64,000 nt of DNA from Lepisosteus oculatus (taxonomy: Eukaryota > Chordata > Actinopteri > Semionotiformes > Lepisosteidae). Within the stretch, counting starts at the first letter, position 1. Each line of letters opens with the position of its first letter. Under the pieces are notes generated by a model. That model worked only from the letters and a program-made list of their open reading frames with translations. It did no database searches and was not told the origin of the DNA. Of this stretch, positions 9,356-20,308 are shown in pieces. Location of the stretch: NCBI RefSeq assembly GCF_040954835.1, contig NW_027168257.1, positions 62,001 to 126,000 on the forward strand, written 5' to 3'. The translations under genes and the position numbers were made by a program.

Positions 9356-10508
9356 AAGTTGTTGGGGTCACTCTTCAGCCTGTCTTCTTCTCAGATCATC
9401 AGGCTTTAGGGTGTAGAGTGGAACTCCAGGGCGGGACTGTTTTTGGCCCAGGCCTCTGGAAACTCAACACAAAGCTGCTAGAGAACGAGGGGGTAGTATC
9501 CCGCTACAAGGAGAAACTATCACAGTGGCTGTCCTTGCAGTGTCTGTACGGGTCAGTAGGAGAGTGGTGGGAGGAGGTGAAGGTGAGGACAAAGGCCTTT
9601 TTCATGGCTGAGGGAAGGAAGGCTGCTGCCAGACGGAGAGGAGTGCTAGTCAGGAAACAGAGGCAGCTGCAGCGTCTCTACACGATGCTGCACAGTGGCT
9701 TCGATGTGCTCGAGGATATCGCCCTTTTAAAAAAGGACATCCGGAGCATAGCCGAAGAAAGTAGTCGAGGAGTGCTGTTAAGAAGCAGAGTGCAGTTCTT
9801 GGAAGAAAATGAGAAGTGTACTCGCTTCTTTTTCAGGAAAGTGGTAGGCTCCAAGTCTGTCATGGAAAGTGTAGTTGATGAGGAGGGACGAGAGAGAACA
9901 GAGCCGAGTGCTATTCTCTCCTGCACCGAGGCCTTCTACTCAAGACTGTACAGCTCTACAGAGGTAAAGGATGAAGAAATTCATTTTTTTACCTCAAAGC
10001 TAGAAAACGTTTTGAGTGAAGAAGATAGGGAAGTACTTGAGAGGGATTTGACAGTAGAAGAGCTGAGACAGGCTATGGAGAGCTTACAGCAGGGGAAAAC
10101 TCCGGGTGCTGACGGGCTCCCTAAAGAATTTTATTGCACCTTTTGGGATCTGCTTCAGGATCCGCTACTGCTCCTATTCGTGGAAAGCTATAAGACAGAA
10201 TTGCTGCCTGACTCCTTAAGAGAAGGCACTATCTCTCTCTTGTTTAAGAAAGGAGCAAAGAATAACATAAAGAACTGGAGACCCCTCAGCCTGTTAGGCG
10301 TGGACACTAAGATCCTCTCCAAAGCCCTTTTCCTGCGCCTACAAAATGTAGTGGCCTCACTGGTAGGGAAAGAACAGACTTGTGGGATAGCAGGACGCCT
10401 GATGAGCGACAACCTGGCCTTGTTGAGGGATGTCTGTCTGTACTCAGAGGATCGCTCCCTCCCTCTGTGCATTTTAAGTGTAGACCTAGAAAAGGCCTTT
10501 GACCGGTA
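9318..10508 (+). pseudogene. Tx1-clade LINE ORF2, endonuclease end and RT start
   Basis: The frame opens with SRIDYCFVSERVKVVGV..FSDHQAL, the last strand and SDH motif of an AP endonuclease. It continues through a linker into an RT start with GKTPGADGLPKEFY, LLFKKGAKNNIKNWRPLSLL and ILSVDLEKAFDR (motif A). It then ends at a chimeric stop where another element begins. Most of the endonuclease, the rest of the RT and the C-terminus are missing. Non-functional. Confidence 0.8.
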
Positions 10509-13500
10509 GGCGGTGCGTGATTGGTTGACCGACAGGGGCACTCGTGGTCCATTGGTCTGTCGTAGAAAGACTTACTGTAAACGTCTTTACTGTGCCCGTT
10601 GTAGATATTGAATTTTGCCACTGAAGGGAAATCTTAGTACCTGAGCATAAAAAGAATAGGAGCATACTGTAACGCGTGTGAAGGCCATAAACGATATTAA
10701 TTTTGGAACGTAAACATACAGTATATAGCTGGTCTTGGTACTTTAAAGAAAAAAATACACACCAGTATTCCATTTCTCCCTAACCATTGTAAGCTTCGAA
10801 GTCTTTAACTAACGTGATACCGGAGTCAACAAGCATACTTTTAGAATTTGATTAAAAGGGAATATAATATGGAATCACGTATCTCAAGAAATTAATAACG
10901 ATATAATTATATTCATGTTGCAAAAGAACTGCAACGGACATAAAAACTCCCTTGCTTTTAACAGAGCGTTCCATAATTTCTAACTACGAAAATGCCAGGT
11001 GAAAGGATTTGTAAACATATTTTGTTAAAGCAAGTCAGTTTTTTCCGCAACACATAAAATACATTTTTCCAAGAAAGTTTAGCCTTTGTCACTAATGAAA
11101 CCACTAAATAAAGACATAAATATAGAAATCTTAAGATTTGTTTTATTTAATGTTGGTAGCAGGATGAACTGTCAGAGTGTATATTTTGTCACAAAGTTGC
11201 TGCAAGATGTTAACAGTGAAAAAGGTATTTAGAAATGAGTTATTTCAAGATGAAAAAGAAAACATACACGAAACATGGTTTCATAACGACCAGAATCGGT
11301 CTTGAGATATTTTTAACTTGATTTACAGTATTTGAGAGGTATGTCTTAACACCGATACTACAGTGCTTAAGTACTGCTCACGTATATGTTTCTAGGTTTA
11401 TATTATGCATTTCATACGGTCAAATTACTTTTGAGCAACTAATAAGAAGCGCGAAACGGTATGCGTTTTAGTTTCGTTTTGTGCTGGGACCCGTGGATTG
11501 ATTAGAGATATCAAGTACATACAAGTCATTTTTTAAATGTTGTAGTTCGTCTTGAAAAAATGTTACGAGTACATCATCTATCAACAATTACACAGGTTCT
11601 GTTTCCATATTGCGGATTTTGGTTAGGTATTATCAAATCCAGTGGCGCTGTGTGTTAGTTTACTGAGTCCCATGTCACATGGTCTGTGATTGAAACCTGT
11701 AAAACCGGTTTAATTCGTCACAGCCAGCACTCTTCAGGTGTGAGGGTCTTCTGCTCAGAATGAAACGCTAAAATGTTTGTGTTTATTCTAATGGTAGTGG
11801 GGGCAGGGTGTGTGGGAACAGGTTTGGTTGAAATTGCATTGGACATCTATGTTCTTCACACCTGAAACATTTTCTCTGAAAGCATTTTCTTCGCAGTTTA
11901 ACCGATCTTGTTACAGCATGTTACAGTTTACTATTATTAACCATATTAATTTTAAGTGCATTAAAGTGAATGTAAAATCTTGTAAAAATATATTTTCATT
12001 GTTCAAATATACATTAAGTCTGACTATCATATAATAAGTTAAATACAAAACTAAAGATAAAATAGGGTTAAATATAATTCAAAATATTTTGCTAACAATG
12101 TTAACTGTTTATGAATAATAAAATGTATTAACTAAGGAGTAGGATGGCACAGTTGTTAGTATGTTTTTTGTTTTGTTTCTTTTTCATAAATACAACAGTA
12201 GTACCTGATGTCTCAGTGGCTTTCAAAATTAAATTATGCATGCAAACCTGTGAACTTGAAAGATAACTAAGATATCCATCCATTATATTCCATAATATCC
12301 ATGAAATATATGGCGCTGAAATATGTGTGACGCAGTGGTGGCCTGACACGGTGAGGTGCCCTGGCAGCTGTGTGATGCAGTGGTGGTCGGGTATGTAGAG
12401 GTGCACTGGCAGCTGTGTGTTGTGACGCAGTGGTGGCCTGGCACGGTGAGGTGCGCTGGCAGCTGTGTGATGCAGTGGTGGTCGGGTATGTAGAGGTGCA
12501 CTGGCAGCTGTGTGTTGTGACGCAGTGGTGGCCTGGCACGGTGAGGTGCGCTGGCAGCTGTGTGATGCAGTGGTGGTCGGGTATGTAGAGGTGCACTGGC
12601 AGCTGTGTGTTGTGACGCAGTGGTGGCCTGGCACGGTGAGGTGCGCTGGAGCTGTGTGATGCAGTGGTGGTCGGGTATGTAGAGGTGCACTGGCAGCTGT
12701 GTGTTGTGACGCAGTGGTGGCCTGGCACGGTGAGGTGCGCTGGAGCTGTGTGATGCAGTGGTGGTCGGGTATGTAGAGGTGCACTGGCAGCTGTGTGTTG
12801 TGACGCAGTGGTGGCCTGGCACGGTGAGGTGCGCTGGAGCTGTGTGATGCAGTGGTGGTCGGGTATGTAGAGGTGCACTGGCAGCTGTGTGTTGTGACGC
12901 AGTGGTGGCCTGGCACGGTGAGGTGCGCTGGAGCTGTGTGATGCAGTGGTGGTCGGGTATGTAGAGGTGCACTGGCAGCTGTGTGTTGTGACGCAGTGGT
13001 GGCCTGGCACGGTGAGGTGCGCTGGAGCTGTGTGATGCAGTGGTGGTCGGGTATGTAGAGGTGCACTGGCAGCTGTGTGTTGTGACGCAGTGGTGGCCTG
13101 GCACGGTGAGGTGCGCTGGCAGCTGTGTGATGCAGTGGTGGTCGGGTATGTAGAGGTGCACTGGCAGCTGTGTGTTGTGACGCAGTGGTGGCCTGGCACG
13201 GTGAGGTGCGCTGGCAGCTGTGTGATGCAGTGGTGGTCGGGTATGTAGAGGTGCACTGGCAGCTGTGTGTTGTGACACAGTGGTGGCCTGGCACGGTGAG
13301 GTGCGCTGGCAGCTGTGTGATGCAGTGGTGGTCGGGTATGTAGAGGTGCACTGGCAGCTGTGTGTTGTGACGCAGTGGTGGCCTGGCACGGTGAGGTGCG
13401 CTGGCAGCTGTGTGATGCAGTGGTGGTCGGGTATGTAGAGGTGCACTGGCAGCTGTGTGTTGTGACACAGTGGTGGCCTGGCACGGTGAGGTGCGCTGGC

Positions 13501-13963
13501 AGCTGTGTGATGCAGTGGTGGTCGGGTATGTAGAGGTGCACTGGCAGCTGTGTGTTGTGACGCAGTGGTGGCCTGGCACGGTGAGGTGCCCTGGCAGCTG
13601 TATGATGCAGTGGTGGCCTGGCACGGTGAGGTGCGCTTGCAGCTATATGACGCAGTGGTGGCCTGGTACGGTGAGGTGCGCTGGCAGCTGTGTGATGCAC
13701 AGCTCAGTTGGTTTTGTCCAACTGAGCAATCTTGCTTTCATAAAATATACCAACATTTTAATGACTGATGATTAACATGCTGTAATACACAGTTCAAAAT
13801 TAAAGGCTCAAATGCTGTACATGAGAGGTTAAGCTCCCCCTGGCGGTTTTACAAGGCGACGCCGGATAGTTAGTCACGTGACACACGTGAACCGCGTGAT
13901 ACCCCGGTGGGCGTGTCGCGGTATGCCGCGAAATACCTCACCCATTTTGAATGGCTGCATCTG
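10508..13963 (+). mobile_element. TA-flanked TIR element, copy 1 (left end missing)
   Basis: The first 400 bp match 27848-28250 directly, while about 11100-12275 matches 30005-31170 inverted. The last 250 bp match 32010-32263 directly and end in GGCTGCATCTG followed by TA. The empty site in module A copy 1 shows the TA. No transposase frame is seen, so it is non-autonomous and of a family I cannot name. The left 65 bp or so are lost at the junction with the Tx1 LINE. A minisatellite sits inside. A tRNA-like relic lies at 11643-11693. Confidence 0.65.
12325..13705. repeat. 95-bp minisatellite, about 13 units
   Basis: Each unit consists of two related halves, one with GTGGTGGTCGGGTATGTAG and one with GTGGTGGCCTGGCACGGTG. 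Middle units lack one C in CTGGCAGCTG, giving 94-bp units that are all adjacent, which points to local homogenisation. The last units decay. Long minus-strand open frames of 387-498 codons here are a by-product: the unit has no stop in any minus frame. Confidence 0.97.
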
Positions 13964-13965
13964 TA

Positions 13966-15415
13966 CGTTCAGAATCAAACCCGCAGCTGTTGTTTGACTT
14001 TATTTCTTGACTAATTACAACTGAGTGTCGCACGAGCAGTTACGTAAACTTGTCTGGTATATTTGAAAACAAATGCCGTTCTTCAATTAAAACTAACAGT
14101 ACATTGTCAGGGACATTCAGTTCTATAAAAACAAGAGACAGACAAGAGAATATTTCTTCCTTTCATGTGGACTACGTGTTGACTTACTGGTCGGAATAAT
14201 TGAAAAGTTCGGGTTCATAGCCGATGCAGTGCGTGCTAATTAGAACAGCAACGCTGAGTTCTCAGCACCGTACTGAGCCCAGGTGTTTTTCTAAAGCTGT
14301 CAGGTGCAGTTCATTTACATGAAGGAAATCTCTTACTGGGTGCAATTACAATGCAGTAAGTAGCACAGACTACTTAGGGAGCAGCCCGGTGCGTTTAAAA
14401 ATGACCTGAGCCAGACAGGAGTCGAACCTACAATCTCCTGATTCGTAATCAGACGCGTTATCCATTGCACCACTGGACCTGGTGTGACACTGCAGGACTG
14501 TAACCCAGTGAGCTCAGCCCTGCAACTAGTAAAATATTACCCCCGGTCCATTCTTTTCCAAAAGTGAGAAACACCTGTTTTCTACATGTTGTCTGTTTTA
14601 AAACCATATCTCTTTAAACCAAACCAAGAGTTTGTCTTTTGCACTGCTATTCTGATTCATTTCGATTTCAAAGAAAAAAAAAACATTACCTTCCAAAGCA
14701 TCATAAAATTGTCCCTTCTTCCAGACTCTACTTCTCTCTTGTAGTAGTACAGCAGACCTTTCCAGGTGAGCAGATCACAGAGTCCGAAATGAGCTTCCTC
14801 CATCAAGCAAAGTACCTGAACATGACTCTGTCATCATAAAAGCGCCCCTGTAATAAAGAAATTAAATCCGAAATCAAGAGGGCAGTTGCCTACTGAAATA
14901 CAAGAAGTCATCAATTTTAACCTAGCAACACATTAAAGGCTGCATCTATACAAGTACGATTCTAGAAATGCTCACCAGATTACGTTTTAAGAAGGAACTG
15001 TGCCTCAGGTTCCGCCGAGATCTTAACTCGGATGGCAGGATTCAGAGTCCGGAGTGCGGACTGATGGCGCACGGAGGGTCCATATACTGTGGATCCCTCA
15101 GTGATCTTCCGCGTATTCAAACCGCCAGCGTGTGACTCCCCTGTCCCCGTGACCTCATTGCTCTGCTCTCTCCTCTGTGCAGCCGAGCCCGGCTCATGGT
15201 AAAGTGAAAAAAAATATGCCCTCAACGTGAGATTTAGTCTGGAGCGAGGATAGATGTTACCTTTTTATCATTGAACAGGATGTATGTGATGTGGCGATTA
15301 GGTTCAATTTTGTATCCTCTTTAAAAGATTAAGGACTGGGGTGAGCGTGATTTACCAGCTAAGAACCCGACGTGCGCACCGTTTAAGCTGCATAGACTCG
15401 GTCGTTTAACTCTTC
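13966..15415 (-). repeat. Spacer module A, copy 2 (inverted)
   Basis: A reverse-complement copy of 1-1450 with scattered differences, including the tRNA-Arg gene and the 81-codon open frame (14980-15225). Its truncated left end abuts the TIR element across the TA target. With copy 1 it forms a large inverted repeat whose arms are about 1.45 kb long and 12.5 kb apart. Confidence 0.9.
14407..14479 (-). tRNA. tRNA-Arg(ACG), second copy
   Basis: A 73-nt gene homologous to the one at 935. Anticodon loop TTACGAA gives ACG. The T-arm is TAGGTTCGACTCCTG with one mismatch, and the acceptor end is GGTCCAG/CTGGCTC. A TTTTT stop lies just beyond. Slightly more diverged than copy 1 but still foldable. 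Confidence 0.88.
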
Positions 15416-15644
15416 TCCATTAGTAGGGTTAAGGTTAAAGAAAAAAACATTGCTGACTTATTTTTTTTTTTGCCAGCCGCTAGCGCTGATTAGCAAGGTT
15501 TGTATTTCATGTTTTGCAAGTTGCATCCATTTTAAGAAAAACAAGTCGCGTTAAAGACAGGAAATGAATACTTGCATTTAATTAAGTCTAGCTGTAGGCG
15601 GTTGTCCATAATGACCAGTACTGTTCAAGAAGACAGAACAAGGA

Positions 15645-15718
15645 AGGCACCGCTGGGATTCGAACCCAGGATCTCCTGTTTACTAGACAGGCACTTTAAC
15701 CAACTAAGCCACAGCACC
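15645..15718 (-). tRNA. tRNA-Thr(AGT)
   Basis: A 74-nt match to vertebrate tRNA-Thr(AGT): GGCTTAGTTGGTTAAAG D-arm, anticodon stem CCTGT/ACAGG with loop CTAGTAA, and T-arm CTGGGTTCGAATCCCAG. No clear TTTT terminator follows within 25 nt, which weakens but does not exclude function. Confidence 0.9.
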
Positions 15719-15752
15719 CCAGGAGTGTTGTCCTTTTGCAGCCACTTGGACA

Positions 15753-16200
15753 CACCTTTAGAAAAACATTTTGTTAACAGGCATTCTGCCTCAGCCTAAA
15801 CACCTATAGCTTGCAAAGCGCATGCTATTAGACAGGCACCTCTGCAAGACCTTAAGAGTCTCTTAAACTAGTGATAGTAAGGTGTTCCCAATGGGTGATG
15901 TTCGGCTTTCAAATCATCTCTCCGTGGAAGCGCCGAGATGCAGCTGTTTAAGGCTTAGAAGCAGCTGACTGTTTCACTACCTAGCTGATCACTGTCAGTC
16001 AGGGAGCTTAGAGGTGAAAAGCCTGTCTGAGAGACAATTCGCCGTCGATCAGTTCAATATGTTCCGTACCAGCTCGGCGCACCCGAGATCATCTTGGTAG
16101 CCGTGTAGCTCAGATGAGTGAGAGCTTGTGTGTATTTACCACCGTGATTGGATGCCGGCCCTTCTCAGGTCACAGTAAACCTTCTGCTCAAAAAAAGTGA
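15753..16200 (+). repeat. Inverted-repeat arm, left
   Basis: About 450 bp match 23805-24237 in reverse complement with few differences. The two arms enclose 7.6 kb with nine tRNA genes and two transposon remnants. Near 16098-16165 the arm has a tRNA-like A-box (TAGCTCAGATGAG) but no convincing B-box, so I do not call a tRNA. Confidence 0.85.
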
Positions 16201-17282
16201 GGTAAAACCTCACTCTGCACAGTAAAACCTAAAAAAGTGAGGTTTTATTTAATCTCTGACCAAGGGAAACGTTTCATTTTTTCAAAGAAATGTTTGTTAA
16301 AAAATAAAGTCATAGTTCCATGGGATTCAATCATAGACCGTGTGACATGGAAGTCAGGAACCTAACCCACTAAAGCACTACAGAAACATTATCGACAGAC
16401 AATGTACAGCGTGTACTATTCTTGTGTTGTGGTACATGAATATAATTATATCGTTATTAATTTCAAATTTATAACTTTATTAACTTTATAAATTTATTAA
16501 CGTTATTAATTAATTTCACGACGCACAGACAGAGCGTGGGGAGCTGCCGCCTGCAAACACGGCTCCAGGCAGGACTCCGCTCTGCAGGAGCCGCAGAGCA
16601 GAGGAGATGGGGGCAGCTTAGCTCCTGTGCAGAGACCTGAGCTGTTGTTGCTGCGGACGCTGTCTTTTCTGCACTCGGGGTAGGAGTGAATGTTGAGTTG
16701 CCCTTAGAAATGAAGCAAAGCACTTCAACGGCACGGGTGTGTGTGTGTGCGCCCTGGTGATTCTGGGAGACAGATCGAACCTGGGCTAAAAGAGAGGGGG
16801 CTTAGCCCTCTTCCATTTGCTACTTCAAAGTTGTACAACCCATTTGTATCTGCTAGGCGGCGCAGTCGTCGTGCACAAAGAACGCTTTGAAAAGCGTCAA
16901 AGGCAAGTCATTCTGAGTTGGTCGTTTGTGTTTTCCGTTCAGACGCGAAATGCTGAAATGATCTCTCGGCTCCTCGGTTGTCATTTCTGCTCCGTAAAGG
17001 AATCACAGCACGCGTCGGCTTCCAGCACGGTGGGTCAGGACACGATGCCGGGGGGTCGGAGAGAGCGATGTCTTCCTCGTTAGTATAGGACCTGTCACCT
17101 GTCCCCACCTGTCACGCGGGAGCAAGGGGTACATCAGGACGCGCATTGAAGTGAAAGCAGGATGCGCTGCGACATGCACTGTGCAGATCCTGCCACACTA
17201 AGAGGTGAGTGGGTCTGTTCGATCACAGCGCTAGGCGAATCCCCAATCCCCTTTTGTGCGTGGCGACAAAAGAAATCTGTTT
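16200..17282. other. Spacer without a gene; one decayed tRNA-like stretch
   Basis: Around 16318-16392 the minus strand has a decayed tRNA-like sequence (GTTTCTGTAGTG start, GATTGAATCCC B-box-like). It resembles another relic at 11643-11693 and 30540-30600. AT-rich TTATTAATTT repeats lie at 16455-16515 and a short GT run at 16740. I see nothing else. Confidence 0.6.
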
Positions 17283-17355
17283 GTTTTTCGCCCGGTTTCG
17301 AACTGGGGACCTTTCGCGTGTGAGGCGAACGTGATAACCACTACACTACGGAAAC
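17283..17355 (-). tRNA. tRNA-Val(CAC)
   Basis: The 73-nt body matches vertebrate tRNA-Val: GTTTCCGTAGTGTAGTGG, anticodon stem TTCGC/GCGAA with loop CTCACAC, then TTCGAAACCGGG. The acceptor 3' strand is CGAAAAA rather than CGGAAAC, leaving two mismatches, and the T-stem has one. It may be a mildly decayed gene. Confidence 0.82.
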
Positions 17356-17807
17356 TGTGGTAAGACATGCCCAGCGGCCCAGTGCTGAGCTTCGCCAATG
17401 CGATTCAGCTGCTTCCAGTGCCTTTATTGGAGTGCGCTGATGGACCGTGCTCTCTCTCCAGAGACCAGCACGCCTCTCATGGACGGAGCAGGAAAGGTGG
17501 CGTCACATTCTACAGCCCTCTCCACGCAATCGACGAAATCGGGCTACTGACGTGGAGAAAATCGCCTCTCCAGAAAGTGCAAATATCATCTTGGAGAGTA
17601 TAAATCCTATTGCCGAAGGTCAGCCCTGTCTACCAGAGTAACCCTCCCACCTCCTGCAGCGATGGTCAGCTGGTCTCACACGCGAGAAGTTTCGGCTGGA
17701 AACAAGCGCCCCCTCTTCTCGCACGTTTTGCACGTTCGAGTAGTTTTAATGCGGCTCCTTCGTACACGGTGCTGATCTTTTGGAAAGCAGGAGGCAAAAC
17801 TGACACG

Positions 17808-17879
17808 TTCCCATACCAGGAGTCGAACCAGGGCCGCCTGGGTGAAAACCAGGAATCCTAACCACTAGACCATATGGCA
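17808..17879 (-). tRNA. tRNA-Glu(TTC)
   Basis: A 72-nt gene with the Glu body CATATGGTCTAGTGGTTAGG, loop TTTTCAC giving TTC, stem CCTGG/CCAGG, and T-arm GGTTCGACTCC. One acceptor mismatch (TGCCATA against TATGGGA). A TTTT stop follows. Confidence 0.9.
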
Positions 17880-18079
17880 GCGAACAACCCTGCTGTTCCC
17901 GGCATCATGCAAGCAAACTACATAAATATGAGAAAACACGCAAGAGAGTTGTCACTCAGAGTGTCGAAGGGTCGATGTATACTGGGACTCAGTTGAAATG
18001 CAACGTCAGGACTTTTCCGTTTATGTCACACGAAGAGAGCACAGCCTTTTCCGCCCTGCCACGTGTGTATCGGTAACTC

Positions 18080-18151
18080 GACGTGATCGTATAGTGGTCA
18101 GTACTTTGCGTTGTGGCCGCAACAACCCTGGTTCAAATCTGGGTCACGGCA
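18080..18151 (+). tRNA. tRNA-His(GTG)
   Basis: The 72-nt gene matches vertebrate tRNA-His: CGTGATCGTATAGTGG, stem TGCG/CGCA around TTGTGGC, T-loop TTCAAAT and the TCACGGCA end. Position 2 of the acceptor is A rather than C, giving one mismatch. A TTTT lies about 18 nt downstream. Confidence 0.87.
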
Positions 18152-18726
18152 GAATAGGGGTGTTTGCTTTTACTACTTGCATGAATGAAGGCAAAAAAAA
18201 GCCAATCGATGTGAACGAACGGCGCTTTACAGAGGAGTACTGCCTGACTGGATCGTTGATGAACGACAGAGGCCACTCCGACCTCTTCTCGGGGTTTCTT
18301 CAATGACTTACTAAGGATCTTCTTCACATTCGCCCATGCAGGGGAAGCCAGTTACACCATAGCAAACGCAGGAAAGTGCATTTCATGCAGAGACCAGGAG
18401 GGACCTGTTTACACCAAGAGTGGTCGGAGTATGGAACAATGCGCCCAGCCCTGTTGCTGGAGTCGATTCTTGATTAGATCTTGGGCTCACTAAGAGGCCC
18501 CCGCTGGGTACTAATCTTTCTGTTGTTCTCGCAGGTGTTGCGCTGCTTTTGAGCCGACAGAGCTCGTCTTGGTCTGTCGGGACAGCCCAATTGCAAATGA
18601 TCGGCTCCAGGTACAGAAAAAACGTGCGTTTGGTACAAGAGTGCATGAAGGCACCGGAAATACATTGGGAACAAATGACTGGTGGTTCAAGACCTCTGTG
18701 AAGTGCAGGAGCGTGCAAGAAGAGGC

Positions 18727-18799
18727 TGTTTGCACCCGGTCTCGAACCTGGGACCTTTCACATGTTAGGCAAACGTGATAACCACTACACTACGGAAAC
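18727..18799 (-). tRNA. tRNA-Val(AAC)
   Basis: Same Val body as at 17283, with loop CTAACAT giving AAC. One mismatch in the T-stem and one in the acceptor. No T run follows closely. Confidence 0.83.
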
Positions 18800-18908
18800 C
18801 TGTAGGGTTTGTTGCTGGTGTATCGCTTGCGTTTCGGGCTGAGAAAGGGACGCGTCATTTTAGGCAGGGGGCGCTGGAGAGAGGAACAAAGGGAGCGATG
18901 AAACAAAA

Positions 18909-18946
18909 TGCCGAAACCCGGGATCGAGCCAAGGACCTTTAGAACA
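18909..18946 (-). pseudogene. tRNA-Phe, 3' half relic
   Basis: The minus strand reads CTAAAGGTCC, then CTCGATCCCGGGTTTCGGCA, the T-arm and acceptor end of tRNA-Phe. The 5' half is unrecognisable. Confidence 0.65.
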
Positions 18947-19476
18947 TACTCTCACGAATCGTTAGAATATGTGCGTTTGATCATCAATTGCGTAACAACC
19001 ACATTCGTTCGACTTGAGCCATCAAGCTCATAGTTTTCAAATCTTGAAAGCTGTCATTGAGCACATCATAGTCTGCAGTACGCCCCGTAACTTGCGTACT
19101 TCAACAGAAAGAAGAGCAGACAGCTCCATAAATATGCGAGGCGCAGAGAGTGCAAGGCGAGCCGCACACGTTTCGGTGGCTGAGAGAGGGCAGTTTTTGC
19201 TTCTGCATTTCCCAAGTAAGGACGCATGACAACAAGCGATCGCGGTGCTCATTTACGACATAGTGGTGATGAGTTTTCAGTACGTGTTCTTTTGAACGAG
19301 CAATGAGGTTGCTGCCTTGGACAGCTGACTGCACGCTCTCATTGTGCCACGTGATGAGTATTCACCAGGCTCGTTCAGTCATTAGTCACATTCCATTGTT
19401 TGCCATAAGCAGATGCTGCAAGGTGATGTGGATATCAGTTCCCAGTCTTGTGGACGAGGACAGAAAGAGCACACAA

Positions 19477-19548
19477 GGGCTCAGCCGGGAGTTGAACCCG
19501 GGACCTCCCACACCCTAAGCGAGAATCATACCCCTAAACCAATGAGCC
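19477..19548 (-). tRNA. tRNA-Pro(AGG)
   Basis: A 72-nt gene: GGCTCATTGGTTTAGGGG start, loop TTAGGGT giving AGG, and T-arm CCCGGGTTCAACTCCCGG. One mismatch at the base of the acceptor stem. The sequence otherwise follows vertebrate tRNA-Pro. Confidence 0.92.
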
Positions 19549-19748
19549 ACAGCAGCACTTTCTATTTTATCCTGTCAGCGAGCTTGAGGATGGGGGAGAG
19601 GCGTCATTCGCTCGTCCAGTCAGACCTTCATCAATAAGTCAAGAAAGCCGCAATTACACGACTGCCTTGCAGACGAAGGGCAGTGAACTGCACCCGGTAA
19701 GAGGGGAACAAGCGGCACTAGGCGACACTGAGGCATGAGCCCCAGCAA

Positions 19749-19821
19749 GGGGGGTTAGCTTGCATGGTACAGCGCTCGCTTTGCATGCGAGAGGTAGCGG
19801 GATCGTTTCCCACGTCCTCCA
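19749..19821 (+). tRNA. tRNA-Ala(TGC)
   Basis: The body follows the vertebrate Ala class with a GGTAGTGGGATCGATGCCCA-type T-arm. Anticodon arm CTCGC-TTTGCAT-GCGAG gives TGC. The acceptor keeps pairing through G-T wobbles and one T-stem mismatch is present. No T run is nearby, so activity is uncertain. Confidence 0.85.
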
Positions 19822-20235
19822 GGTGTGTGCTTAGAGCTTGATGTGCCGAAAGGTGTCCTTTAGCCTGTGGTCACACCTTGCATGGAGAGCGTCATGCAGC
19901 TGTCAATCATTTCGCAGCCACGCCCCCTCTTCATCTTCTCTCTGCCTTAAGCGTCTCCGCCACTCTCTCTTGACATTTCATGTCAGCATGTCAGAAGTCC
20001 GAGTGACGTTTTTAATGGCTGAGTGAGGGCACGATGCTGAAGCAGAGAGGCCACTTCAGCCAGAGAGACTTGTGCTAGGTGAGATCTGAAAAACGGACTC
20101 GCAACAGAAACAGACCAAAAAAGTATCGGTGAGATCAAAAGGCAAATGCAACATCCAGCAGAGGGCGTCTAAAGATTAGGGAACGGGCGACTGAAATCCA
20201 TATGAGGCAAACTTTCCGGCTGTGCACTGCAGCTG

Positions 20236-20308
20236 GCCTCGTTGGCGTAGTTGGTAGCGTGTCAGTCTCTTCATCTGAAGGTCCTGAGTTTGATCCTCAC
20301 ACGGGGCA
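20236..20308 (+). tRNA. tRNA-Met-like gene with anticodon CTT
   Basis: The body matches elongator tRNA-Met: GCCTCGTTGGCGTAG, GTAGCG, TCTGAAGGTC, GATCCTCACACGGGGCA, with a perfectly paired acceptor. The anticodon loop is CTCTTCA instead of CTCATAA, so the anticodon reads CTT (Lys codon AAG) and position 37 is C. One T-stem mismatch. Either a decayed gene or an anticodon-shifted tRNA. Confidence 0.8.

Larger units (their letters stand above)
4150..10507 (+). mobile_element. Tx1-clade LINE, split by an L2 and cut at its 3' end
   Basis: The 5' UTR starts at the U1 break and an ORF1 ATG lies at 4217. ORF1 runs to 4276, is interrupted by the L2 LINE and resumes near 7890: the frame before (..GDLFID) and after (RMQFSRK..) joins cleanly. 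ORF1 has three CCHC knuckles. ORF2 has lost most of its endonuclease by internal deletion and stops within the reverse transcriptase at motif A, where the TIR element begins. Some relatives in the Tx1 clade insert site-specifically in RNA genes (Keno in U2); a U1 target is inferred here. Confidence 0.75.

Noticed and set aside
12128-13700. Three long minus-strand ORFs (387-498 codons)
   Set aside because: They are the same 95-bp minisatellite read in three frames; no protein constraint is visible.
12325-13705. CRISPR-like array
   Set aside because: Units are contiguous and nearly identical with no unique spacers, and the genome is eukaryotic.
16098-16165. tRNA gene with A-box TAGCTCAGATGAG
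   Set aside because: No usable T-arm or anticodon arm; the inverted copy near 23825-23895 also fails to fold.
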